Positions 24,346-35,200 of a stretch of DNA of 64,000 bases are shown piece after piece. Positions within the stretch are counted from its first letter, which is position 1, and every line of letters begins with the position of its first letter. The notes under the pieces are model-generated. The model saw only the letters and a list, made by a program, of their open reading frames with translations, had not been told where the DNA came from and did not search any database. The position numbers and the translations under genes are program-made. Source of the DNA: Membranipora membranacea (Eukaryota > Bryozoa > Gymnolaemata > Cheilostomatida > Membraniporidae); NCBI GenBank assembly GCA_914767715.1, contig OU612067.1, positions 21,614,162-21,678,161 of the forward strand, given 5' to 3'.

Positions 24346-25479
24346 TGTTTCACTTCAGTGTTTGATGAAACAGAAAATTGTTCACTCCACTCAAAAGTCT
24401 GACTACAACAGCTATAAACATGTGCTTCTTGTGACATGTGGTTGGTATTGATATCCGGTTTTGATTGAACCAATAGTGAGCCTGATAGCAAAAGTTAGGC
24501 CAATTAAATTCAGTTTAACAAGTTGTGGGTCAAGGTTGTTTAGTTGGAAATTTGCTATTTAGTAGTTGGTCAGAGCAGAGTCTGAGAGAAAAATATTGTT
24601 GAACTTCACCAGGTAGTTACCATGTGATGAAAATTGAACCTATTCTAATAGAAGAGCCTTTGAATTGGTAGGTAAAGCAAAAATGGGAAACCAGAATGTT
24701 TGTTGATAGTTTACCTAATGAGCAAAATAATCATTAAAATATAAATAATAATAAAATATTCAATAATAATAAAGTTTATTAAAGTCAAGTGGTGGATGAG
24801 CATGGATGTACAATAATTCTCATTCTGTAACAATACATTAATTAACAACAAAACTGATACATACATGGATTTTTACATGGCAACAGTTTCATCACAGCTT
24901 ATTTCAAAACTTAGTTCTAAGCTAAGGTATAGTTTGACTGCCCTCTCCTTGCCTTGGTTTTCTGTTTTTCTCCAAGATAAGTGGGGAGGGCAGTCAAACC
25001 GGAGACCTGGAACCTGGTCAAACAATTGATGCCAGCGACCCAAGTAGAGTGGAGTAGACTGTGAGTTACACTAATACAATATTGATACGGTCACCCACTG
25101 TTGGTGAGCTGAATGATGAATGAAAAGATCTTTCATTGTTGAAAAATACATTTCCATACGCTTTGTATTCAAAAGTATCTACCCAATTCATACCCAAGAG
25201 AGGGGATTCTTTTGTGCCGTCTTCTGTTCAATTGTATTTCAAAGACCACATCACTGTCACTCTCCTCACTGATTCGAGTAGTATAAATTCAAGGCCAAAG
25301 TTGTGTAATCATTCAAGAGCTTTGTAATAATGACTGTCATTTGATATACAACTTATAGTTCAGGCTTAGCAATATAGCAATTAGCAATGTAATGAACATT
25401 GCTATTATTCAATTACACAATTTTGCTGTTAATACGTATTAAAGCAGGTTTCTGATCTATTTGTATAGACCGAGTAGAA
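24346..25479. promoter_or_regulatory. Candidate bidirectional promoter, CCDC86 / GTF3C6
   Basis: About 1.1 kb between two divergent start codons. Both products serve RNA metabolism: CCDC86 in rRNA processing and GTF3C6 in Pol III transcription. Shared regulation is inferred from the arrangement only. A fold-back repeat occupies part of it (24930-25001), and short open frames here look incidental. Confidence 0.4.
24930..25001. repeat. Fold-back repeat related to the 50.7-kb element
   Basis: GTTTGACTGCCCTCTCC and its complement GGAGGGCAGTCAAAC form arms around a roughly 40-bp loop. The arm sequence TTTGACTGCCC is shared with the palindromic element at 50738-50882, suggesting a diverged relative. 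Confidence 0.7.
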
Positions 25480-27600
25480 ATGCAGTTGGCTGCAGGTGAC
25501 ACATCTGGTGATGACTGGGAGACGGATGAAGTCAGTGTTTGGCATGTTTATCATTTATTTATTATTTATAATTATTATTTACGTCATTCTGTTCATTCAT
25601 TCATTCATTGTGTGACTCTGCACTTCTATAGTATCTGGGACCCACTCCCTGCAGTTTGCATGGCATAGAAAAAGAATTTGGTTGAAGATTTTTCACAATT
25701 ATCCACAAGATTTTAAAATAGTTCAATTCAATTTCAATTCAATATTACAGGAGATAGATGTAGTTGTGAAGCTTTCTGGTGTGATTAGAGATGAATTCAT
25801 CAAAAACATCCACACTTCTGGAGAAAATCTCAAGGCTTCTAGTCTGGTCAGTTGATATAGTCACGTGTTTAATTTAAAAGTTGTAAATAAGGTACCACAT
25901 GGATGTACCTAACACTTTTATTGAACAGAAATGCATCAATTTGCTTTGATAGCATCATTCCTTCACCAATGGATCAGCGTGTAAATATAACTGGTGTCAA
26001 AATAGTCTCAAATCATCTAATTGCAAATCTCAAATCCAAACCGTTTCCAGTAGATTTCAATTCAGTGTTGATCGGCCTATCCGGACAGTAAAGTGATTTT
26101 TAGCGTTTCAGCTGGGAAAAGCTTTTAAGATGAAATTTGAGAGATCTATTTTACTTGCTATCAAACCCGAATATATCATTAATTATTTTTTAGGGTTTGA
26201 TGAATGAAGAGCCGCTGATTCAGATAGGCAATGATCTCTTTAAAGGAAAGTATGGCCATCCCAGTGGCACACATCTGGTTCTCAAAGTTACACCAGATCA
26301 AGGTAGCCTTTTGTTGTTTCTCATCTACCATAGTCGAATCACCCACCTTCCCCGGTCGAATCGCAGTGTCTTGATGCTTGATAAAGCAAGGAAGTTGTCC
26401 TCTCAGTGTGTGAGAAAGGACAACTCCCAACCATAAATGTAATCTTCAGTATAGATTTCACCCTCCCTGATTTCACATCGAGTTGGAGACAAGACTCGCT
26501 GGGAAAACTATCAGTGTAAGATAGAGTGAAAACACTGAATATTCCATCACGTGATGTGTCCTAATTTTCAGATTAATGTTGCCAAATTTAGAAATACTTG
26601 GTATTAATATGAATTTCCTATTACAGATAATAAGTCCACAGTGTCATATGTGTGTACCTCAGATAAGCAGCTTGTGATGAATAAACTGTACATACAAGAG
26701 AAGCAGGCAGCAGCAAACATCTCTGGTAAGGGTCTCAGCACTCAAAACTGAATCATAATATGTCAAATTTACGGCTCTTGGTAAAAATATTTTAAATTTA
26801 TGTTCATTTCAACAAACTCAACCAGTTTTAGTACCTTCTCACATCAAATGTGTTACAAATTCAGTTTAAACTGAGCCACACGCTCTGTATAACCCTAGAA
26901 GAGCATTCTAAACTGAACTGAGAACTCTAGAATTATAGCAAAAACCTGATTCTTTCACAGTCACTGCGTTATGAGCACCTTAATGTGCCTAAAACGTTTT
27001 TATTTTGATTATTTTATGGTTTATTACTTATTTCCTGTACCCATAGTATAATTCCTCTACCAGGTAGGCATAAGACTGTGGGAATATGACATGTGATGTG
27101 TATGTGGTGTATAATCATGTGACATAGAAGAAAGCAGATATTCACATGCTCGCTTACGAATTGGTGGAATGGAGTAGTGTCAGAAACAGAACTACAAGAA
27201 ATAACCCTTCATTTTAAAACCACTAGGTTATTACCGCCTTTTGCGCCTACTTTTTTGCGTTATTCAATGACAGCTGATCGTACATTGGTTTTGGCTCCTG
27301 AACATCACCAACAAATTTCAACTCTCAAAATATCTTCTCAATTTTGCAGATGACATAGAAAACGATGTTGAAGAGTCTTCCAGCCAGCAAAGTGTGACAG
27401 AAGCTAATAGCTCAATGGAGTCAGCAGAGCCCATGGATACAACTACATTACAGACTGATCATGTTCCTGATGATGTAACACAGAGTAGCAGTGGCACTGT
27501 AGACACACAAGGTGATGCAGATCATTCCCTGACCACAAGCAAAGTAACAGTGTCTGGGACTAAAACTGCAAAATCAATCCCTGATGACTCTGTAAAGTGA
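25480..27600 (+). CDS. GTF3C6: General transcription factor IIIC subunit 6 (TFIIIC35)
   Basis: Five exons in consistent phase: 25480-25530, 25751-25846, 26194-26302, 26627-26725 and 27350-27600 (TGA), giving 201 residues; the human protein is 213. The product is a small subunit of TFIIIC, which binds the B box of tRNA genes for RNA polymerase III. Recognition rests on the family's short beta-rich core: DVVVKLSGVIRDEF, then LIQIGNDLFKGKYG with a following GTHLVLKV, and STVSYVCTSDKQLVMNKLYI. The short acidic start (GDDWETDE) and the disordered Ser/Thr/Glu-rich last exon also match the family plan. Introns 1 and 2 both use the unusual donor GTCAGT. The ATG choice follows from exon 1 being acidic like the human N-terminus. 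Confidence 0.9.
26392..26435. repeat. Short fold-back hairpin in GTF3C6 intron
   Basis: GGAAGTTGTCC and GGACAACTCC pair around a loop of about 20 bases in the third intron of GTF3C6. The ends are one base imperfect. Confidence 0.6.
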
Positions 27601-28109
27601 CCAGAATTTTGTTTGACCTGCCCATCACTTGGGTGAATTGATGATTTGGAAGGGCTTTTTTTCTGTCAAATGTAATGGGACTGTGGATTTGAACTCGCAA
27701 TGGGTAAATGGCATTACAGCGAGGCACAAGCAAGAAAAAACTCAGGTATTTGGAAATTTCCATGTTGTATTTCTTTCTTCATCCCATGTAGAAAATCATT
27801 GCACAAAATATATGCAGTATATAGCAAAAAAAAGCCACCATTTTGTGGAAGACAAATAGATATAAAAAGATGGACTGTAAGCAACATATTTTATATGTAA
27901 TGCCAAATAGAGCATTGTGTTGTAAAGAAAAAATAGCGGTGTTAACTCATTCATAGAAAACATACAACCTTTGGCATGTGGGAGAAGGTTTGTCATGGAA
28001 TTTATTAAGTAATGCATAGATAATTTCCAACACTAGCAATTTAGTCTTCATCTGATTTTGGTCCTATGAGCTGTTAGAGACTCCAACTATCCTTTTAGTG
28101 TAGCGCAGA
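27601..28109. other. Convergent 3' region of GTF3C6 and NIPSNAP
   Basis: Only about 510 bp separate the two stop codons, which face each other, so the 3' UTRs may come close or overlap. No other gene is seen. Confidence 0.6.
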
Positions 28110-31100
28110 TCATTGAAGTGGAGAAAATGGAGTTGGAATGAGTATTCTTGAGCGTAGTGATCTGATCAAAGGCACTGAAAAGGATAACAATTCATAGCAT
28201 ATAACACTGCTCAACATCGAAGAGCTCATTTATTAATGCCATGTTATGCTCAGCCATACATGATAGGATGTCGTTTATATTTTTTATCCTAATATCTAAA
28301 CAATAATGCTTGTTATCGACATGTCTCTTATGTACATTAGCAGTAAGCGGGGAGCTTGAAAATTGAATATCTGAAACGCCACAGGAGTTGCCTAACCCAA
28401 AAGAGAGATGGACAACTTCCAACATAATAGTTAAAATACGCCTGCGTACAGCTGAACTTTTCATTCATTGTCCTACCTGTATATCGTACGTTCTCATCCC
28501 ACCCTGGACGAGACCATGCAGCCTCTCTGGTATCCTTCCTGGACTGAAGATCTTTGTAAGCCCACAGGTGATGGCACATGTACAAGTCTCCGAGATGTGA
28601 GAAAAATCCACATACAGGTGCGTTGTTATCTTGTCTGAACTTCAGAGCTCGCGCCCAGTGGTTACCCCATTCTATAGTTGACCCTGACTGTTGACAAAAA
28701 TAACATGTAATGAAAATGTGAATACATTACTCAAAAGAAGGCCCAGATTAAAGCTAAAGACTGTTTTTTAAGAACTTTAGTTTCCTGTCAGTAGGCCTAC
28801 TCGTCAGAATATATAATATAGACAGTGATAACAATTTCATAAAACAGTAAAAGCAAAAACAAGAGCTACTAGCATAACCTCAATGGTAAATTGATGCCAA
28901 AGATGATGTATGGAGTATGAAGTCAAGCCATTTGCTACCAAGTGCAGTTCTTGTGCTTTACAAATCATGTCGGGGAGAAAAGCAAAAATAAACAACTTAT
29001 CAGTGGGGATCTCATATGGGCCTGAATATATCACACTTACTTTGAGAACATAACTCCTCATTTCAAAGATGTTTCCAGGTTCTCTTTCTTTCATAAACTC
29101 CCAGAATGCAAATCTGAGTAATATCTGATTATATCTAGACCTGAGCATCTGATTTCTCTTCACTCTGTAGTCTATTATATCCTATAAAGATTAGATGTAT
29201 GACGGTTACTATGGATTTAGCAAAACACATCATATTTACTCATGTGGCTGTAAGTTATGTAACGGCTTGGGTTGCTGGCCCTCCACAATATCTTTGTGAC
29301 CGATATGTGATAACTTCTGCTCACCGAGAATCGTCTGCATTGAAGAAGCTCTTTGATATACAACAAGTTTATGAGCACAGCTGGAACTTTGACAGACCTA
29401 GTCTGACCAGTTATAGAGGCCAAAAGGAGTTGATTTATATATATATATAAAATCTTACAGAGTCTGCATGGAGGAAGCTATTTAATGTACCAACAATCAC
29501 AGTCGGGACCTTGCCGATCCTGGCCTGACCAGTTATAGAGGCCAAAAGGAGTTGATTTATATATATATATATAAAATCTTACAGAGTCTGCATGGAGGAA
29601 GCTATTTAATGTACCAACAATCACAGTCGGGACCTTGCCGATCCTGGCCTGACCAGTTATAGAGGCCAAAAGGAGTTGATATTAATATCCCTCCCGATAT
29701 GAAATCTTACAGGGTCTGTTCTATAGATGGCTGTGGCTTTGTTATATCCCGTATAACCTCCTTGAAACTTCCACAGATGTACAGCCTCATCCTGATCTCC
29801 TATCATACACGTCCAGCTGCCAGCCAGCTGAGATCCTGTCTGCTTCTCGTTCATCATCTCCACAAACCTAGCGCTGTCCTCCAGGTACTCAGCCATACAC
29901 TCCGGCTTCACTCTGTGAACTGTCAACAATTTGATAAACAAAATGTGAAAAGACACAATTGTTTCAGAAATAGCTCAGGTATGGCTATTGGCTATATATG
30001 TGTGAAGAGGTGACGTCAATGTTTATTATTATGAGTTTTTATTGAGGTTTTCATACACTAGGGCTTCACTCCGTGAACTGTCAAAATACAAAACAGCAAA
30101 ATATGAAGCAACACAATTGTTCATAAATATCTCGGTAATGGCTACTGGCTGTACTTGTGTGAAGAGGTAACTTCACTGCCTAGAAATCTTGGTAATCGCT
30201 TTTGAGTTGTGTATAGCTGCGGTTGTTTTGTGTTTGGCCAGAAGTAGCTCTTTTTGAGAGGTACTCCGTGCTCCACTCAAAAAGAGGATCTTTCATTCAA
30301 TCACAAAACAAACCAAGCTCGATCAACCTTATCAAAAGATAGGCGATAATTGAATTCAAATGCTAGAATCCTAGACCTATCATGAACCTCTTATGACAGG
30401 AGACAGCAGTTGATTAAACAGTGAAGTCATGTTACGCACACACACTGACAACTTCATATATTTGACGATCTTACATACATTGTAGCTCATATACTGAGTC
30501 GAGATCAGATAAAAGAGAAGACTGTGTCTTGCTTGGAGTGTCCAGCTTTTCTGCTTTCATCATCATCCTCTGAAACCACCAATCAGAGTCTCCCGATGAC
30601 TTCACACTGGCCGTGGCCGAGAAACATCTGTAAGGATATAAGATATTATGAACTGCAGCTTAGTGACATGTAATGGAAGTTCGATTTCGGGTACGTACAC
30701 ATAGCTAGACTAGATCAGCTTTTTCTTAAACTGGATTAGGGTCAAGTTGCTGTTCTTATCACTCAGGGCCACCTCTGCTTCTTAGTGATGAAGGAGTCCA
30801 CTATACATCTAGGCTCAAACACTCAAATAAACACCACGGACATATATATGACAGTACACTGAGCGCTCATAATATTGAAACCTACTGTTAAACCTTGAAA
30901 AGAAGTGGCTGTGAAATGGGCTTAAGGGCACTCTACCAGAAAACACACAAATAAATTGTTCTCTACTGTGGATTGATTGACCTCTGTTGTAATCAACATG
31001 AATATTACGTGAGGTTTTGAAGTCCGAACAACCGGATCTGCACGCTGTCATATAACAGATGTTATTTCTTTGCAGCAGTATGAGTAACAAGGTATTTATG

Positions 31101-31306
31101 GAGTTATTCAGCATGCATCATTTGTCATACTTTGCCAGATTCCATAGTCATGGTCAAAGAAAGACCCGCAAGTTTAGTCAAGTTAGTTGATCATGCAATG
31201 TGTCCATGATCAACTCTGCTAGTTTCAGCATCACTCCATATTAAAGTACTCACCTTGAGGTGAGTGAAGCAGCCTTCACAACACTCTGTTGCAACCTTAT
31301 CATCAT
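28110..31306 (-). CDS. NIPSNAP: NIPSNAP family mitochondrial protein
   Basis: Six exons join in phase: 31254-31306 (ATG at 31306), 30479-30627, 29711-29919, 29041-29181, 28477-28687 and 28110-28174 (TGA), giving 275 residues; human NIPSNAP1 is 284. The N-terminus [18 protein letters not shown] is basic, without acids, as expected of a mitochondrial presequence. The two ferredoxin-like NIPSNAP halves are clear: [13 protein letters not shown] with [15 protein letters not shown], then [17 protein letters not shown] with [12 protein letters not shown] and [11 protein letters not shown], ending in [12 protein letters not shown]. In mammals NIPSNAP1/2 sit on or in mitochondria and act in mitophagy signalling; that role is carried over by homology. 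The gene is head to head with CFAP73 and tail to tail with GTF3C6. The introns on both sides of the third exon carry local duplications. Confidence 0.94.
29326..29690. repeat. 124-bp intronic tandem repeat, two near-identical copies plus one diverged
   Basis: Copies starting at 29457 and 29581 are almost identical, differing mainly by one AT dinucleotide in the TA-rich part. A diverged copy precedes them (about 29326-29456). On the minus strand each of the two close copies contains a donor-like GTAAGATTT in the same context as the real exon 3 donor of NIPSNAP at about 29710. Confidence 0.9.
29908..30175. repeat. Direct duplication across a NIPSNAP exon edge
   Basis: The segment from GGCTTCACTCTGTGAACTGTC (29905) onward is repeated, diverged, from about 30062 (GGCTTCACTCCGTGAACTGTC). 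Both continue through ACACAATTGTT, a GGCTA-TGGCT stretch and TGTGTGAAGAGGT. The first copy covers the real acceptor of NIPSNAP exon 3 (minus strand), so the second is a decoy of that splice site. Confidence 0.75.
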
Positions 31307-32281
31307 GTGCAGAACAGTGTGGAACTTTGGGTGTTGTGTGTAAACTGGTGTTCAATTTCTGATTTGGCCTGTCAATGTCATTATACAGAGTTGTAAATGA
31401 CCTTGGTGTGGGTCACAAGGAAAAGCTTGTATAGTCTCAAAAATATTAATTTTTAAGTAGTTTTAAGGCTATGTTGGCATAGTGATTAGGCAACTTCCGG
31501 TAGTAAAATATACATTTTCTGAGCAAAAAATATGAGTTTTAAGTGCAAATAGTATTCAAGAACAAACTGTGACCATCAACATGTACTAACTGAGCTCTGA
31601 CCATCAACATGTACTATCTGAGCTGTACAAAGCTGTTTTTTCATCTTCATGCGTTATACACTGGTCTCATGGTTCATGCAAACATATAAACTTTCTCCAC
31701 CAGATAGGCCGTCAGAGAAAATGTGCAATGGAGCTAGCTGCTAGTTAGCCTGTCTTGACAAGCTTTGTTCGATGGGTGGGGGTCGGGGGTGCCTCCTCGA
31801 CTATGATATGAATTTGACAACTTTATGCCTTGCCTGTTTTGACAAGCTTCGTTCAGTGGGGTCAGGGAACAAGCTTGTCAAGACATCCTAATGTCATGCT
31901 TGCTGCTGCAGGCCTCAGAGAAAACACAGCTCACATGTGATATATACCTTAGTTCTATTATTCTAACTTAGTTGGAGTTGATGACCCACCCCAAAGTGAC
32001 TAACTTATTATAATCATATCTTTAAATTTACGAGTTTTTGTATCCACCTGTTAATCAGATCTAGCAGGGAATTTTAGGGTGAATATCCGACAAAGTAATA
32101 TGTAATTTGTTATCTGAAGAGAGTTATTGCTGCAATTGATGAATATTTAACTGAACCAAATGTTGTCTTTACAGAGTGAGAGACTTGAGAGTGATCAGTG
32201 CTGTCTGCATAAGCTGATATTTGGGAAAACCCGAGCCTGATATACCGCTTCATTCAGGAGAACCTCACCCGAACTATCAAC
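31307..32281. promoter_or_regulatory. Candidate bidirectional promoter, NIPSNAP / CFAP73
   Basis: About 975 bp between divergent start codons. A mobile-element remnant sits inside it (31747-31896). No RFX X-box, expected for motile-cilium genes, could be identified confidently by eye. Confidence 0.4.
31747..31896. mobile_element. Copies of a TAGCCTGTCTTGACAAGC fold-back MITE
   Basis: A half copy begins at 31747 (TAGCCTGTCTTGACAAGCTT). A shorter full fold-back follows at about 31837-31895, running from GCCTGTTTTGACAAGCTTCG to AAGCTTGTCAAGACATCCTA. The same termini bound the complete element at 52047-52145 and the half copy at 60700-60742. Confidence 0.75.
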
Positions 32282-35200
32282 ATGGCGTTGAATTTAGAAG
32301 ACTACTTTAAGACTACATTTGAGGATAAGCTCCTGGTGTGAGTATTTTCATCAACTGTTATCCTCAACATCTAACCATCAGTTCATTGTATACATGCCTA
32401 CTGCATAAGTTAACTGATATGGGTTCTTAGCTTGTTCAGTGTACCCATCTGTGTGTGACATGCACTCTTCTGCCGACTAGTCAGAAGATTATACACACAA
32501 ATAAGCATCACTAATATCACTGATATTATGATGTATCTGTGTGATGATTAAGTAGCACTGGTACATGTGGCACCACAATTTCGAGCATCACACATATTGA
32601 CTTACTGTTAAATTTGATTAATATGAAATAGTTTGAACCATTTCTCTGCGATCTTCTGTTGTTTCACTTATATTCATTTTGTTTGATTATTGGTGCTTCA
32701 GCAAAATGCCCGAGCGAGAAGATGATCACCTCACACCAGCCACAAGACTTCTGGAGAAGCGCCGTGAGATGCAAGAGGTGGAGCAGGCTTTGGCAGCGCA
32801 GAAAGAGGTATTGGAATATATAATAATATACATATGATTATGGGTTAAAAGGTACATACTGTTTCATATACTAAAACTGCAATTGAATTTCTTCTTGTAC
32901 TCATTACCACGAATGAATGAATGACAGCCTGGCAAGATTAAAGTTTCTGAAGAAATCCGAAATTTGTATTATAGACTTGCCACAAATGCATGGTCACTAT
33001 TATAGAGGCTATATTTCCATTACCAGCCAGCCATATTAAATGTTTTCCTTTATTTCTAATAAGATATTGTCTGTCTCCTGATTTTCAACAAGTGAGTTTG
33101 CTGTGTTCAGTCTATATTCAGTAAAAATACAGAAGTCATGAACAACATTTATCTTACAGGAGTTCCAAATGAAAATGGAAAGTCTCCAACAAAGAAGGGA
33201 GGAGCTAGAGAGGAAGGAGTATTCTTTAAAGGAACATCTGCTGAAGTTTGATCACTTCCTAAAGGTAAAAAATCTTACTGATGGAATATTATCCTTAACA
33301 TATACATGTATATACAAAATTAAGTACAATTTATATAAGGCTTCTTTGGATTTAAAAATAAGTTGCGAGCGGCACAATGTGACTCGGTTACCCAACATAA
33401 TCCTGTGGATGAGGAGATGGCTCAATTTCAATCGGTATGAGCCTTTGCTGTTTACCTCCGTTTTCACAGGAATCATTGGATTAAGTTTCATTGAGGGGAG
33501 CATGACAAGATTGATTGCTCAAGCGCAAGACAGACTCAGATGTATGTTTTTCAATTTCATTTATAACAGGAAAATGATGCAAAGAGAACGAGAGCAATGA
33601 AAAAAGCTACAGAAGAGAAGGATCTCAAGAGAGTCAAAGAGTCAGAAATCACCAAGTAAGAGAATAAAAAAGTTAATGATTATTTGTTCTTTTTTTCTTT
33701 TATTTTTTTCATTTGGTTCCTGCATCCAGTAAAAATTGAAATTCGGACATAAATTGATGCCTAAAACATAGTATGGTCATGCAGTTGGGGACTAGTGTGG
33801 CGACCATCCGATTAATCTAGTTTGTAACTACTGCCCACTCGAGCACTCTTATTACTAGTCTGTTGAAAGAGAGGCTTTACCCTATCACTCTAGGCCTCTA
33901 ACATTATTATGATGATCAGAACTTGATTTTCTCGTTTCGTGTGAGGTGATACATAATCATCTATGATATAATAATATTATGGCCACTGCTTTAAATCTGA
34001 AAACATAAAGTAGTCCTCACAATACGAGCTCTATTTTCTCAGCATCCAATGACCACACATTCCGATATTTATTCAGACTGAGAGGTGAATCAGATACGTT
34101 TGTGGCGGCCAGAGAGAAAGTAAAAGGTAGACTAGATAGACTGGTGGTGTACCAGAAATACCTCGAGAAAGTTATCGAGAATGCTGAGGAGTTTCATGAG
34201 ATCAGAGAAATCTTATCCAGACATGATACACTTACATCCACACATCAGGTGAGTGAAGGGTGTAACAAAACATGTGCCCATTAACCACACTGTCATCGAG
34301 ACTACACTATAAACATGTGTATCTCTGATCGTTAGAGTCAATTTAGTACGAGTTCCTAAGATGTACTGACCCCTAATTAGTAAAATCTAACACGGGGCGT
34401 CATACCGAATTCCTTGTGATGGTACTCATGCTAAGTGATTAAGTTCACTCTCTATCGATCAGAGATATACATGCAAGAGTATATCACTTGATCAGTGTGC
34501 CCATTAACCTTTCCCATAACCTAGAAGCCATTCTCTGATGAACCTGGTAATGAGGTATGCCCAGTGGAAAGTATAATAATATTGAAGTTGTTTCAAACAT
34601 TTGCACACTCATAAGTCAGAAAACACCTGGACTTGCAGTAAGCCTGCTGTGAGCTGTGACATATAAGGGTCCATGCAATGAATCAGAAGACATTTTTACG
34701 ATTATCAGGGATTTTATGAGTAGTTATTTGTGGTGTTTGCTCGTGCCATTTAAATTATGCACTGCCTCGTGATATCAGTTTAATCTGCTTTGCAGGACGA
34801 AGATTTCTTAATATTTCTGATAATAACCAACTCATCTGTATATGGTTTATCACTCAGTCAGTTTGATTTATTTATACATTTTTTTCATCTGTTCTCTACC
34901 TTATGTGTTCAGTTTGAATTAAAGCTATTCATAAAAATTTTGAGTTACCCGACAAAATCTTGTCTTGTTAGATAGTCAATTCACCAAAGGATGTAGTGAG
35001 GAGTGCAGGCATTTAAGCTATATAGATCCCTATAAGATCTCAAGCATTTTTGTTCATATTTTTTAATGACATGTATAAAGGCTGTCCAAGTGGTGACACA
35101 TTGTCTAACATCCCTCAACTCATAGCCAATTTTACCTAGCCATTGTGTTGTCTCTGATTGGTGGGTGGGGAGACCCACCAATAAATTATAAATTATTAGC

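Noticed and set aside
29199-29669. Possible extra NIPSNAP exons in the tandem repeats
   Set aside because: Joining exon 3 directly to exon 4 gives the exact family length and alignment; inserting the repeat would add unmatched residues and stops.
31301-31303. Second ATG of NIPSNAP as the start
   Set aside because: Equally possible, one codon downstream; the first was kept by convention and the difference does not alter the presequence.
33169-33600. 143-residue frame read as one gene
   Set aside because: It is CFAP73 exons 3 and 4 joined by read-through of the intron in another frame; splice sites and family similarity support separate exons.
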